A stretch of 64,000 nt of DNA from Paenibacillus harenae (GTDB lineage: Bacteria; Bacillota; Bacilli; Paenibacillales; Paenibacillaceae). Below are positions 1-8,255 of this stretch, one piece after another. The DNA lies in contig NZ_JAUSST010000006.1 in assembly GCF_030812415.1 (NCBI RefSeq), forward strand, positions 496,001 to 560,000, read 5' to 3'. A program made the position numbers and the translations under genes. Numbering within the stretch: the stretch's first letter is position 1; the number at the start of each line of letters is the position of its first letter. Under the pieces are notes generated by a model that did not search any database, had not been told where the DNA came from, and worked only from the letters and a program-made list of their open reading frames with translations.

Positions 1-68
1 ACTGAAGGGCAAGTTCTAGAAGGAATTACGTTTAGCATAGCACAACGTGGAATGGAGTGAAAAGTACG

Positions 69-1322
69 ATGGAAGAGGCACGCAATTGGGCGGGGAATTA
101 CAGATACAGCGCCGCGGAGCTGTTCGAGCCTGAGCGAATGGAGCAGCTCCAGGAATGGGTGGAGAAACGCCATAAAGTCAGAGCGCTTGGTTCGCGTCAC
201 TCGTTCAACAGCATTGCCGATACGCCCGGCAGTCTGCTTTCCCTGAAGAAGATGAATCAAGTATTGGAGCTTGACCGTTCCCGCGGGACCGTCACGGTGG
301 AAGGCGGCATCCGGTACGGAGAGTTGGCTCGTTATTTGCATGCAAACAATTATGGGCTGCATAATTTGGCTTCTCTTCCGCACATTACGATTGCTGGCGC
401 ATGTGCAACGGGTACGCATGGTTCGGGGGACCGGAATGGCATTCTCGCTACCGCTGTACGCTCCGTCGAGATTGTAACTTCAAGCGGAGAAGCGGTTATT
501 TATACACGCGGTGAACAGCTGGAAGCAGATGGAGCCATCGTCGCTCTCGGAGCGCTAGGCATCGTGTCGAAGCTGACACTAGACATCGTGCCGAGCTTTG
601 AAATTAGCCAACAGCTGTTTGAGAATCTGGCTTTATCAAGGCTGGAAAGCCATTTCGACGATGTTTTCTCGAGTGCGTACAGCGTCAGCCTATTTACAGA
701 TTGGAGCAGTGATCACTTTAATCAGGTGTGGTTGAAACGTCTCGCCAGTGAGGATGATGCGTTTGTTGAGGATGACTTCTACGGGGCGACAAGGGCTACT
801 GCGCCATTGCATCCCGTACCGGGTATTTCTGCAGAGCCATGCAGTGAGCAACTAGGGAAAAGGGGGCCTTGGCACGAGCGGCTGCCGCATTTTCGGATGG
901 AGTTTACTCCAAGTGCAGGGGAGGAGCTGCAAAGCGAGTACTTTGTGCCGCGAAGCCACGCCTACGCTGCGTTAGAGGCGATTTACAAGATTCGTGAGCA
1001 TATCGCTCCGCATCTATATATTTCGGAAGTACGTACAATTGCCTCCGATCAGATGTGGATGAGTCCAAGCTACAACCGGGATTCTATCGGAATTCATTTT
1101 ACATGGAAGCCGTATTATGAGGCGGTTGAGCGTGTGTTGCCGATCATAGAAGCAGCGCTCGAGCCATATGAGGTGCGCCCGCACTGGGGTAAGCTGTTCA
1201 CAATGGCGCCTGAGCGATTGAAGTCGCTCTATGAGAAGCGCCTTGATTTCCAAATTCTCGCAGCTAGCTGCGATCCGCAGGGAAAGTTCCGTAATTCGTT
1301 CTTGGATTTATATCTGTGGTAA
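69..1322 (+). CDS. FAD-dependent alditol/xylitol oxidase-like protein
   Basis: A VAO/PCMH-fold flavoprotein of the alditol oxidase (AldO) family, which oxidises sugar alcohols with O2 and releases H2O2. An N-terminal FAD-binding half contains the GSRHSF motif whose His44 corresponds to the covalent FAD attachment site of AldO. A THGSG motif follows, and HWGK near residue 372 is the conserved active-site motif of the family. An in-frame GTG at 57 is possible, but the ATG at 69 has GGAGTG nine bases upstream and gives 417 residues, matching the roughly 418 residues of AldO. No signal peptide, so cytoplasmic. The substrate is not fixed by sequence; other lactone oxidases of the fold are the alternative. 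Confidence 0.85.
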   Translation: MEEARNWAGNYRYSAAELFEPERMEQLQEWVEKRHKVRALGSRHSFNSIADTPGSLLSLKKMNQVLELDRSRGTVTVEGGIRYGELARYLHANNYGLHNLASLPHITIAGACATGTHGSGDRNGILATAVRSVEIVTSSGEAVIYTRGEQLEADGAIVALGALGIVSKLTLDIVPSFEISQQLFENLALSRLESHFDDVFSSAYSVSLFTDWSSDHFNQVWLKRLASEDDAFVEDDFYGATRATAPLHPVPGISAEPCSEQLGKRGPWHERLPHFRMEFTPSAGEELQSEYFVPRSHAYAALEAIYKIREHIAPHLYISEVRTIASDQMWMSPSYNRDSIGIHFTWKPYYEAVERVLPIIEAALEPYEVRPHWGKLFTMAPERLKSLYEKRLDFQILAASCDPQGKFRNSFLDLYLW

Positions 1323-1738
1323 AGAAGAGAAGGATATGAGGCAATCAGGCAAAGGATGGTTTTAAAACTTGGAGTTATAGCCAGCGCGGTGAACCGTATC
1401 CAATTCCACAATTGGAGCGATTGGATTAGTAATGAGGAGAATCCGATCGCGACGGGAGAAGAGTAAGAGCGAAAGGCCGCGTCGGACGCGGGTTTGAGGT
1501 CAACATGGAGTCAACAATCTTACACTATGATGTGTACTGACCTCGCTAAACTGAGGACTCTGGTCTTTACGACTGTTCAGCACTTTCACATTGAAGTCAA
1601 CACTCTAAGTGTGCGTGAGTGGAGTTAACATGGAGTCAACAAAGTTACCTATTGATGGCCAGAAATCCTCACCGTCTGAGGTTTCTGGCTTTGTTGTTGT
1701 AACTTCGAAATGAGCATTTCAATTCAAGGTTACCTTCT
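1323..1738. other. Gene-free stretch with a 16-bp direct repeat
   Basis: No convincing gene lies here. A 36-codon frame at 1356-1466 has no usable ribosome site. The 16-base string AACATGGAGTCAACAA occurs exactly at 1502-1517 and again at 1627-1642, and a related AGTCAACA lies between them. A hairpin terminator closes the stretch. The repeats may be remnants of a small mobile or regulatory element; their function is unknown. Confidence 0.4.
1658..1700 (+). terminator. Rho-independent terminator
   Basis: GCCAGAAA (1658-1665) pairs with TTTCTGGC (1682-1689). After a one-base bulge, CCTCA pairs with TGAGG around a five-base loop, and a T-rich tail (TTTGTTGTTGT) follows. It could end rightward transcription before the opposing gene that finishes at 1739. 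Confidence 0.65.
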
Positions 1739-2431
1739 TTAAGTGCCTAGCAGCTCCAAAGGCAAAAAGGCATAATCGCCGTTCTTGACTATGTTGCCTT
1801 TGCGAACAGGAATAGGATGCTTGAAGATAGGGCCGTCGATTACGGTCGTATGGAACTCGCCGCCTTCTCCGCACGGGTCAATGCCGCGAGCTTGCAGTTC
1901 CTTTATGTAGTCGTGAGTTAACGTTCGTCCTAGATCTTCTTCCCGCATCCCCAGCGATAGATTTACGGTGACCAGAGTGGATATAAAACCGAGATCTATA
2001 AACTCTTGGACAGCTTCATGATGATCCATTTCCCATAGGGGCATTCCTAGCTTCAGGCCGGCATTTTGGGTAACCTTGTCATGCCAGCAGCCTTCAACAG
2101 GCATATCCAAGTCTCCTGTGACCAACACTTCTGCGCCTTGACGCTTTGCTTGTTCTAGAAGGAGCATAAATTTGTTTTCATAGTCGTCCCAACTTGCAGC
2201 CGCGGTATAAACGGGCAAGCCGATAGATTCAGCTTGGGCGTGGATAAGCTCCGGGGGCATTCCATGGGATCTGGAACGTTTCCCTTCTTCCTCCATCATA
2301 ACGATGAGTCCGATCGGCTCTCCAACCTTCATTGATTTATACAGCGCCAGGACGCTGTCTTTTCCCCCGCTAAAAGAAGCTATAAATTTACGCCCATGAG
2401 CGCCGTCTTTCCAGTTCACGATTTCTTTCAT
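1739..2431 (-). CDS. Dph6-type diphthine--ammonia ligase family ATP pyrophosphatase
   Basis: A 230-residue member of the adenine-nucleotide alpha-hydrolase (PP-loop) family related to eukaryotic and archaeal Dph6. The PP-loop SGGKDS is at residues 21-26, a VTGD segment at about 104-107, and the family-specific GEGGEFHT motif at 188-195. Dph6 amidates diphthine on elongation factor 2 using ATP and ammonia. Bacteria lack diphthamide, so the true substrate of this bacterial homologue is unknown. It is a single gene facing the upstream flavoprotein gene. Confidence 0.85.
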   Translation of the reverse strand: MKEIVNWKDGAHGRKFIASFSGGKDSVLALYKSMKVGEPIGLIVMMEEEGKRSRSHGMPPELIHAQAESIGLPVYTAAASWDDYENKFMLLLEQAKRQGAEVLVTGDLDMPVEGCWHDKVTQNAGLKLGMPLWEMDHHEAVQEFIDLGFISTLVTVNLSLGMREEDLGRTLTHDYIKELQARGIDPCGEGGEFHTTVIDGPIFKHPIPVRKGNIVKNGDYAFLPLELLGT

Positions 2432-2632
2432 TCCTATCGTTCTCCTTTGTTACTATGCTCTGTGAATTGTACCACGACTTGCTTCGGAACAACAAAATAG
2501 GTTTACAGAGGAACGTATCTACCCTATGATTGAGGTTACTTCCAAATAGTAGAAATAAATGGTTGCATGCGGGGGGAAGCGTTCCGTAATGATCTGGAGC
2601 AATCATAACAATGACAAAGGAGAGTTGCATGG

Positions 2633-3046
2633 ATGAGGGTTCAATTAGAAGGGATAACCGTATTGTCGAATGATGTCTCCCGGTTGGCCGGCTTTTATCG
2701 TGATGTGCTTGGATTTAAAGTCGTTATGGAGGAAAGTCATTATGTTGAATTCGTAAATGACGGCATTCGTCTCGCGATTTGTTCCAAGCCACTAATGGCT
2801 GATAATACGAACGGGCATTATTCCTTTGTAGAGGAACGCAGGGGGCAAGCCTTTGAACTTAATTTTCAATGTGAATCGCCAGAAGCTGTGCGCGATATCT
2901 ATCATGATATTGTCTCGAAGGGAGCCACCTCGATTACGGAGCCGAAGTCCATGTCTTGGGGGCACACAACGGGATTTTTTGCGGATCCTGACGGTAACAT
3001 TCATTCTCTCTTTGCTATCAACCCTACTGCCCAGCATGAAGAGTAA
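2633..3046 (+). CDS. VOC (glyoxalase/bleomycin-resistance) family protein
   Basis: A single-module vicinal-oxygen-chelate protein of 137 residues. It begins with the typical beta strand and helix (ITVLSNDVSRLAGFYRDVLGF) and ends with the usual FFADPDGNIHSLF strand that supplies a metal ligand in the family. AAAGGAGAG lies seven bases before the ATG. Members may be dioxygenases, isomerases or antibiotic-binding proteins, and the sequence does not reveal which. It stands alone, divergent from the Dph6-like gene. Confidence 0.85.
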   Translation: MRVQLEGITVLSNDVSRLAGFYRDVLGFKVVMEESHYVEFVNDGIRLAICSKPLMADNTNGHYSFVEERRGQAFELNFQCESPEAVRDIYHDIVSKGATSITEPKSMSWGHTTGFFADPDGNIHSLFAINPTAQHEE

Positions 3047-3361
3047 GAACATGCAGCTTCCGGACGCAGGTGGCTATTTTACGGTTTGCGGCAAAGCATG
3101 GAATCGTTTTGTTTAAATCATGGCTTGGTGTCCCCGGTCTCGGTTCGCCAGGCGGGCCGGGCAGTCCTTGCGGGCTACCATTAAGCATAGCCCGCCAACT
3201 TTCTCTTCTTGTACAAAGTTAATTCGAAAATCCAACAGCCTGTCTAGCCTCACTTGGAAAGCTCAATAACCTAAGGTGTACTCTTTCTCTTATTATTTGA
3301 TTACGGCGATCAAAAGAAGGGTATAACGGTTTATATTCGGATATCCAAGGAGGCAACGAGT
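3047..3361. other. Intergenic region with a GC-rich hairpin
   Basis: No gene seen. A perfect 8-bp hairpin, GCGGGCTA (3170-3177) with TAGCCCGC (3188-3195), is followed by CAACTTTCTCTTCTT and may be a weak terminator for the upstream VOC gene. The remainder is the promoter region of the following SDR gene, whose Shine-Dalgarno (AAGGAGG) lies at about 3348. Confidence 0.4.
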
Positions 3362-4144
3362 ATGAGCGAGTTATTGAAAGGCAAGGTAGCGGTCATTACG
3401 GGAGCGGGTTCGGGTATAGGCCGTGCAGCGGCGCTGCATTTGGCCCGGAACGGGGCCGGCATCTGCCTCTTCGATTTGAACGACGACCGAACCGAAGAAG
3501 CGGAGAAGGCTATTCACGAGTTAGGCGGGGAATCGTTATTCCTTGACGTAGACGTGTCGGATCCGAAGCGGGTTGAACAAGCGGTTCAGTCTGTCATCGA
3601 GCGCTTCGGACGGATCGACGTCGTATTCGCCAACGCAGGCATTAACGGTACGCTTTCCCCGATCGAGGATTTAACGCCGGAGGCATGGGACGAGACGTTG
3701 TCCATCAATTTGAAAGGAACGTTCCTGACCGTCAAATACGCCATTCCGCATATGAAACAAGCCGGCGGCAGCATCATTATAACGAGCTCGATCAACGGAA
3801 GCCGGAAGTTCTCCGGATTCGGCATGTCGGCGTACAGCGCATCGAAGGCCGGCCAGGTCGCTTTCGCCAAGATGGCCGCTTTGGAGCTGGCCCGTTACAA
3901 AATCCGCGTCAACGTTATTTGTCCGGGAGCTATTGAAACCAATATCGGCGAAAGTACGGAGCGTACGAAGCAGGTCGACAAAATCACCATTCCCGTTGAA
4001 TATCCGGAAGGCAGCCAGCCGCTGGAACACGGTCCGGGCCAACCGGAGCAGGTAGCGGATCTTGTCCTGTTCCTAGCCTCTCAGCAATCCAGTCATATCT
4101 CGGGAACGGAAATCTACATAGACGGCGCGGAGACGCTGCTGTAG
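3362..4144 (+). CDS. SDR family oxidoreductase
   Basis: A classical short-chain dehydrogenase/reductase of 260 residues. The dinucleotide-binding TGAGSGIG motif is at residues 13-20 and NAG at 91-93. The catalytic set is Ser142/143, Tyr158 and Lys162 in the YSASK context. AAGGAGG precedes the ATG by ten bases. It probably reduces or oxidises a small alcohol or ketone with NAD(P)H; the substrate cannot be read from the sequence. The N terminus has no targeting signal. Confidence 0.85.
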   Translation: MSELLKGKVAVITGAGSGIGRAAALHLARNGAGICLFDLNDDRTEEAEKAIHELGGESLFLDVDVSDPKRVEQAVQSVIERFGRIDVVFANAGINGTLSPIEDLTPEAWDETLSINLKGTFLTVKYAIPHMKQAGGSIIITSSINGSRKFSGFGMSAYSASKAGQVAFAKMAALELARYKIRVNVICPGAIETNIGESTERTKQVDKITIPVEYPEGSQPLEHGPGQPEQVADLVLFLASQQSSHISGTEIYIDGAETLL

Positions 4145-4242
4145 AAACCGGGCGGGGGCGGGGCCATCCTCCACTTTAAGCTTGAAGGAAAAATTCCCAT
4201 GCTCTATAGTATAGGGAATATATTCCTGATGGAGGGGTAGCC

Positions 4243-4821
4243 ATGAAAGGTCCGGATCCTATTTTATTGCAAATACCCGAGAGTTTTGAAACGAAACGAT
4301 TAATCATTCGCGCTCCCCTTTGGGAAGACGGGGCAATGGTCAACGAGGCAGTCAAACAGAGTATAGATGAACTGCGTCCTTGGATGCTCTGGGCGAAGCA
4401 GATTCCTTCGGTAGAGGATTCGGAGATCATCTCGCGACAAGGACGAGTTCATTTTCTGGAACGATCGGACTTAAGGCTCTATCTGATCCATAAGACGACC
4501 GGTCAGTTTATTGGAAGCAGCGGTCTGCATCGGATAGACTGGGAAGCAAGAAAGTTTGAAATCGGCTATTGGGTCAATACGCTCTTTAGCGGACAGGGAT
4601 ACATGACGGAAGCGGTTGAGGGAATAACAAGGTTTGCAATAGATGAATTGCAAGCGAATAGAATTGAAATTCGTTGCGACGCCCGAAATATACGGAGTGC
4701 TCGCGTTGCGGAACGTTTAGGATTTACGAAGGAAGGCATTCTTCGGAGCGATAAGTGCGACGTGAACGGCATAATAAGAGATACCATCGTATTCTCCAAA
4801 GTCCGAGGCGCGGAGTTTTAG
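4243..4821 (+). CDS. GNAT acetyltransferase, RimJ/RimL (ribosomal-protein-serine acetyltransferase) type
   Basis: A 192-residue GNAT protein that transfers acetyl from acetyl-CoA to an amine. It has the start typical of this subfamily (FETKRLIIRAPLWEDG), the conserved GYWVNTLFSGQGYMTEAV acetyl-CoA-binding segment, and NIRSARVAERLGFTKEG near the C terminus. This is the arrangement of RimL/YdaF proteins. GGAGGGG lies just before the ATG. The target could be a ribosomal protein N terminus or a small molecule. A strong hairpin terminator follows directly. Confidence 0.85.
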   Translation: MKGPDPILLQIPESFETKRLIIRAPLWEDGAMVNEAVKQSIDELRPWMLWAKQIPSVEDSEIISRQGRVHFLERSDLRLYLIHKTTGQFIGSSGLHRIDWEARKFEIGYWVNTLFSGQGYMTEAVEGITRFAIDELQANRIEIRCDARNIRSARVAERLGFTKEGILRSDKCDVNGIIRDTIVFSKVRGAEF

Positions 4822-4822
4822 T

Positions 4823-4860
4823 AAAAAAAGAGGCTTGCCTTTGGCAAAGCCTCTTTCTTT
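4823..4860. terminator. Bidirectional rho-independent terminator
   Basis: AAAGAGGCTT pairs with AAGCCTCTTT around an inner GCC/GGC helix. It is flanked by A7 on the left and a T-rich run on the right, so it can serve both the rightward acetyltransferase gene and the leftward SDR gene ending at 4869. Confidence 0.85.
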
Positions 4861-4868
4861 GCGGATTT

Positions 4869-5633
4869 TTACAAATGCGAGCCCCCGCTTGCATCGATGC
4901 ATTGTCCCGTAATCCATCGGCTGTCCGGGGAAGCTAGGAAGGAAGCGATATCCGCGATATCCGCCGGTTGGCCCCATCTGCCGAAAATCGAGTAATCGGC
5001 GCCGAATTGATGAGACGCCGGATCCTGCAGCATCGGGGCATTCATGTCCGTGGCGACGAACCCGGGTTGGATGGCATTAATCGTAATGCCGCGAGGACCT
5101 AATTGATTGGCTAGGGAAAGCGTTAGCGTATTGATCGCTCCCTTGGTCATGCTGTAAGCCGGAATGCTAGGCAGCGAAATCCGTGTGACAGCAGAAGAGA
5201 GGTTAATAATGCGGCCTTCATCCCGGAGTCTCGGAAGCGACTGCTGAATGAGGAAGAACGGTGCCTTGACATTAACGTTTAGAATATCGTTCAAAACGTC
5301 TTCCGTTGTTTCCTCGATAGAGGTCACGAGACCGATCCCCGCGTTATTGACGAGAATATCAAATTGATAGTCGCCCGTACGTTGAACCAACGCGTCGTCT
5401 AACGCGTCGTACAGCGCCTTGATATCCTTTGAACCGCCAAGCTCTTTGCCGAGCGCGAAAGCCGCTCCTCCATTTTGCTCGATCAAACGAACGACTTCCT
5501 CGGCGGCATCCATGCTTCTGCCATAGTGAACGGCGACCATAGCGCCTTCTTGCGCCAAACGCAATGCAATGGCGCGCCCAATTCCCCGGCTTGCTCCCGT
5601 AACGAGCGCAACTTTTCCATTCAGCTTATTCAT
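4869..5633 (-). CDS. SDR family oxidoreductase
   Basis: A classical SDR enzyme of 254 residues, of the 3-oxoacyl-ACP reductase/glucose-dehydrogenase-like group. The cofactor motif TGASRGIG is at 12-19, NNAG at 97-100, Ser147, Tyr160 and Lys164 form the catalytic set, and a typical C-terminal ITGQCIDASGG is present. An AGGAGCTGATG ribosome site precedes the ATG. The substrate is unknown. It is single, convergent with the acetyltransferase gene. Confidence 0.85.
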   Translation of the reverse strand: MNKLNGKVALVTGASRGIGRAIALRLAQEGAMVAVHYGRSMDAAEEVVRLIEQNGGAAFALGKELGGSKDIKALYDALDDALVQRTGDYQFDILVNNAGIGLVTSIEETTEDVLNDILNVNVKAPFFLIQQSLPRLRDEGRIINLSSAVTRISLPSIPAYSMTKGAINTLTLSLANQLGPRGITINAIQPGFVATDMNAPMLQDPASHQFGADYSIFGRWGQPADIADIASFLASPDSRWITGQCIDASGGSHL

Positions 5634-5767
5634 TTTCTCATCAGCTCCTCTTCTTCTTTCACTTTAAGTTTTAACATAGAAGGGATTTTGAGATGTTGCT
5701 GTCGTATTCGAAGCGGGAAAAATGGCTAGTATGGTGGTAGACGGTCTTTTTGCAGGGGGATGTTAAA

Positions 5768-5833
5768 ATAAAATTCGAGCTTGGCCGCTGCGTATTGCAA
5801 GATTTGTACGAATTAACTGCGATCAAGAAGTAA
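5768..5833 (+). pseudogene. Internally deleted copy of a small XRE-like HTH gene
   Basis: The frame from 5768 reads IKFELGRCVLQ joined directly to DLYELTAIKK and a stop. These match residues 1-11 and about 63-70 of the intact 77-residue HTH protein encoded at 40293-40526. About 51 codons covering the whole helix-turn-helix are missing, and the start codon has become ATA. It lies between the divergent SDR and TetR genes. It is too short to be functional. Confidence 0.7.
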
Positions 5834-5870
5834 AAGCAGTCAAAACAAAGAAAATGCGTCCACTTTCTTT

Positions 5871-5884
5871 ACCGATCGTTCTCA
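5871..5884. promoter_or_regulatory. Candidate TetR operator half (CGATCGTTCT)
   Basis: ACCGATCGTTCT just upstream of the TetR gene resembles AGGATGATCGTTCT at 6512-6525 and AGAATGATTGTTCT at 6593-6606, suggesting autorepression by the TetR protein encoded at 5920. This is pattern comparison only. Confidence 0.35.
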
Positions 5885-5919
5885 ATATGTTATATTGACG
5901 ATGGGAGGAGGAACAAAGA

Positions 5920-6498
5920 ATGGCAAGAAGCAAAGAATTCGAAGAGAACGTAGTGTTGGATAAGGCGATGAAGCTCTTTTGGGAACAAGGTTATGAGAAG
6001 ACATCCTTGACTGATCTGGTCGAGCATATGGGAATCCATCGCAGAAGTTTGTATGACACATTTGGCGACAAACATACGCTGTTTCTGAAAGCTATGGATC
6101 GGTTCCGCGATAAAGTCAATGCTGGGCTTACGGGAGAAGTTAAACGCTCCAAGACTGCAGCGGAGGCTCTTCAGTTGATTTTTAGTTTCATGATAGATGG
6201 TGAAGAGGACTCGCCTTCAGGCTGTTTAATGGTGAATTCGGCGGTGGAATTGGCAATGCGCGATGCCGATGTGGATTTAAAGTCCACTGAATCGTTCACA
6301 CTATCGGAGCAGTTGCTCAAGGATATTATTCTATGGGGGCAGCAGGATGGAGAATTCACCTCAAATACCGATGCCGGCGAACTGGCGGAACATCTGCATA
6401 CGGTATGTGTTGGGTTAAGGGTAATGACAAGAACCTCCACTCCCAAAGAAAAACTGCAGCGAATAGCCAATTTATCCATCAAGCTTTTAGATAAGTAA
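5920..6498 (+). CDS. TetR/AcrR family transcriptional regulator
   Basis: A 192-residue TetR-type repressor. The N-terminal helix-turn-helix spans about residues 10-50 (AMKLFWEQGYEKTSLTDLV, then HRRSLYDTFGDKHTLF). The remaining helical domain resembles TetR_C of the YxaF/LmrA-like group. GGGAGGAGG precedes the ATG. A group of related palindromes lies between this gene and the SDR gene at 6799, so that SDR gene is the likely regulated target, with induction by an unknown small molecule. Confidence 0.85.
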   Translation: MARSKEFEENVVLDKAMKLFWEQGYEKTSLTDLVEHMGIHRRSLYDTFGDKHTLFLKAMDRFRDKVNAGLTGEVKRSKTAAEALQLIFSFMIDGEEDSPSGCLMVNSAVELAMRDADVDLKSTESFTLSEQLLKDIILWGQQDGEFTSNTDAGELAEHLHTVCVGLRVMTRTSTPKEKLQRIANLSIKLLDK

Positions 6499-6511
6499 TT
6501 ATCTTATCCTT

Positions 6512-6682
6512 AGGATGATCGTTCTTAAATGAGTAGGCCCGAGCTGCAGTGAAGCTTATTCCTAAGAAGATATCATTGCTTATACCGTTTCTAGAATGAT
6601 TGTTCTCATATATAAGTCTTGCCTTGCTCAAAGTTTCTCCATGAATGGCTCATTCTTATGCGTTTTCTAGAATGGTCATTCC
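6512..6682. promoter_or_regulatory. Cluster of TetR-type palindromic operators in an imperfect tandem duplication
   Basis: Four related sites lie in the 300-base gene-free gap. AGGATGATCGTTCT is at 6512-6525, AGAATGATTGTTCT at 6593-6606, a GAATG-GCT-CATTC palindrome near 6641-6653, and GAATG-GT-CATTC at 6670-6681. The second and fourth are embedded in two imperfect copies of a roughly 57-base unit beginning CGTTT(T)CTAGAATG. The array precedes the SDR gene at 6799 and probably binds the TetR protein encoded at 5920. Confidence 0.5.
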
Positions 6683-6798
6683 CGTATACCGGACTTGCCT
6701 GTTCCCAAAACTCCTCCTTAAGAAAATCGTTAAATCGTTACATGTGCGGTTTTCCCGTTTTGTTATACCAAAATCAAATCATAAAAGGAGCAAAAAAA

Positions 6799-7497
6799 AT
6801 GAAAATTTCAGAACAAGTCGCATTTGTTACCGGCGCGAACCGAGGCCTTGGCCGTTATCTTACGCTTGAACTTCTATCCAGAGGGGCTAAGGTTTATGCC
6901 GGCTCAAGAAATCCGGAATCCATTGACATTCCCGGTGCAATACCTGTAAAGCTTGATATTACAAACCCTCAAGAGGTAGCAGCAGCCGCTTTGGCAGCTA
7001 AGGACGTTACGCTTTTGATCAACAACGCAGGATCGTCTACAGGCGCGTCTTTGCTGGACGGTGATCTCGATCAAATACAGTTGGAGTTTAATACGCATTT
7101 CTTTGGCACGCTTTCCATGGTTCGTGCTTTTGCACCGATACTGGCAAATAACGGTGGAGGATCGATTCTGAATATTCTTTCCGCATTATCTTGGTTTAGT
7201 TCGGGAGCTGTTGGTGGTTATACGGCTGCAAAGGCGGCAGAGTGGGCTTTGACGAACGACTTGCGTTTAAATCTATATCCTCAGAAGGTGAGAGTAGCTG
7301 GATTGCATGTGGGCTATATGGAGACGGACATGACGTCGGGCTTAGAAGTTTCCAAGTCCAATCCTGCGGATATCGCGAAAATTGCTATTGATGGATTAGA
7401 AGCCGACAGCTATGAAATTGTTGCCGATGACGTGAGCAGAAATATCCAAAGCGGTTTTGCCGGTGGTGTATCCGCGTTATATCCACATCTGTCCTAA
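6799..7497 (+). CDS. SDR family oxidoreductase, probable TetR target
   Basis: An SDR protein of 232 residues with cofactor motif TGANRGLG (11-18), NNAG (75-78), Ser128, Tyr141 and Lys145. The ATG at 6799 has AAAGGAG at the proper distance. A longer frame from 6619 would run through the operator array and has no ribosome site, so it is rejected. Such SDRs next to a TetR gene usually detoxify or reduce carbonyl compounds; the substrate is unknown. Confidence 0.85.
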   Translation: MKISEQVAFVTGANRGLGRYLTLELLSRGAKVYAGSRNPESIDIPGAIPVKLDITNPQEVAAAALAAKDVTLLINNAGSSTGASLLDGDLDQIQLEFNTHFFGTLSMVRAFAPILANNGGGSILNILSALSWFSSGAVGGYTAAKAAEWALTNDLRLNLYPQKVRVAGLHVGYMETDMTSGLEVSKSNPADIAKIAIDGLEADSYEIVADDVSRNIQSGFAGGVSALYPHLS

Positions 7498-7526
7498 TTG
7501 GAAACTAGAAATAAACAGTAAAAAAC

Positions 7527-7551
7527 GGCGTACAACTGAAAATTGTACGCC
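7527..7551. terminator. Hairpin, possible terminator
   Basis: GGCGTACAA (7527-7535) pairs perfectly with TTGTACGCC (7543-7551) around a seven-base loop, 30 bases after the SDR stop. There is no T-run on the right, only an A-run on the left, so efficiency in the rightward direction is uncertain. Confidence 0.45.
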
Positions 7552-7582
7552 TGAATAGATCACGCCTCATACGCGCACAATG
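7552..7582 (+). promoter_or_regulatory. Candidate sigma-G promoter of the sspH-like gene
   Basis: TGAATA (7552-7557), an exact sigma-G -35 element, is followed after 18 bases by CACAATG, which matches only four of seven positions of CATACTA. Small acid-soluble spore protein genes are normally sigma-G dependent, which makes this assignment plausible. Confidence 0.35.
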
Positions 7583-7619
7583 TAATTGGTAATGAAAAGA
7601 AGCAGAGGAGGCTAGAAGG

Positions 7620-7856
7620 ATGAACGTCCAACGGGCTCGGGAAATTGCGGCTTCGCCGACCATGGAGAACGTGGAATACAACGGGGTTCGCATTTATATC
7701 CAGCATGTGAATGAAGAGAATGAGACAGCCAGAATCTATCCCCTCGGCCAACCCGAGCAAGAACAAGAAGTTCCCTTGCGAAGCCTGTCCGAACCCTCTT
7801 CGCAAGTGGCTATGGATGTCGAGCAAGTCGCCTGCAGGGTTGAAAGCGATACTTAG
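7620..7856 (+). CDS. sspH: Small acid-soluble spore protein, H type
   Basis: A 78-residue protein recognisable as SspH from the start MNVQRAREIAASP, the central VEYNGVRIYIQHVNEENETARI segment and the following PLGQPEQEQEVPLRSL. B. subtilis SspH is about 59 residues, so this copy has a longer Ser/Gln-rich tail. SspH is a minor protein of the forespore core whose precise role is unsettled. GAGGAGG lies upstream of the ATG. It is direct evidence that the organism forms endospores. Confidence 0.88.
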   Translation: MNVQRAREIAASPTMENVEYNGVRIYIQHVNEENETARIYPLGQPEQEQEVPLRSLSEPSSQVAMDVEQVACRVESDT

Positions 7857-7871
7857 TACCGCAATACGTGC

Positions 7872-7920
7872 AAAAAAACCGCAAGCGGGACACCTTAACG
7901 AAGGTGTCCCGCTTGCGGTT
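7872..7920. terminator. Strong bidirectional terminator
   Basis: A perfect 20-bp stem (7877-7896 with 7901-7920, AACG loop) is preceded by seven A residues. It separates sspH from the leftward glucosidase remnant and overlaps the last base of that remnant. Confidence 0.88.
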
Positions 7921-8255
7921 TATAAACCTCGCTTTAATACGCGATATACAATTGCCTCGTAAGGCAGCATCTCTATGATTGTTTCCCGATTGGTTCTATC
8001 GGCATTATTGCCGATGACGATGTCGCCCAGCTTCTCCGCGCCGCAGTCGGCAATGTTGCAGGCCGCAGGCTGCTCCGATATGTTAAGAAGCACCAGCCAG
8101 CTTTCTTCTCCGAGCGTTCTTGTATACGCGTAAATCTGCTCATGCTGATCCAAGTAAGTTTCGAACTGACCGTATATCATGACCTCATTGCTTTTTCTTA
8201 ATGCGATAAGTTGTTTATAGTAATAATAAACGGAGCTGACATCTGCCAAGGCTTG
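7920..8255 (-). pseudogene. C-terminal fragment of an alpha-glucosidase (GH13)
   Basis: The roughly 110 C-terminal residues match the end of oligo-1,6-glucosidase/alpha-glucosidase proteins. They include SVYYYYKQLIALRKS, the strand QIYAYTRTLGEESWLVLLNIS and the terminal LPYEAIVYRVL. Full-length enzymes have about 560 residues and a catalytic barrel, all of which is missing. Upstream codons in the same frame (8256-8369) are simply the complement of the LacI remnant. The fragment has no start or promoter and is presumed dead. Confidence 0.75.

Noticed and set aside
1356-1466. 36-codon frame after the alditol oxidase gene
   Set aside because: No usable ribosome site and no recognisable family.
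6619-6798. N-terminal extension of the SDR gene at 6799
   Set aside because: It would translate the operator array, lacks a ribosome site and adds residues unlike any SDR.
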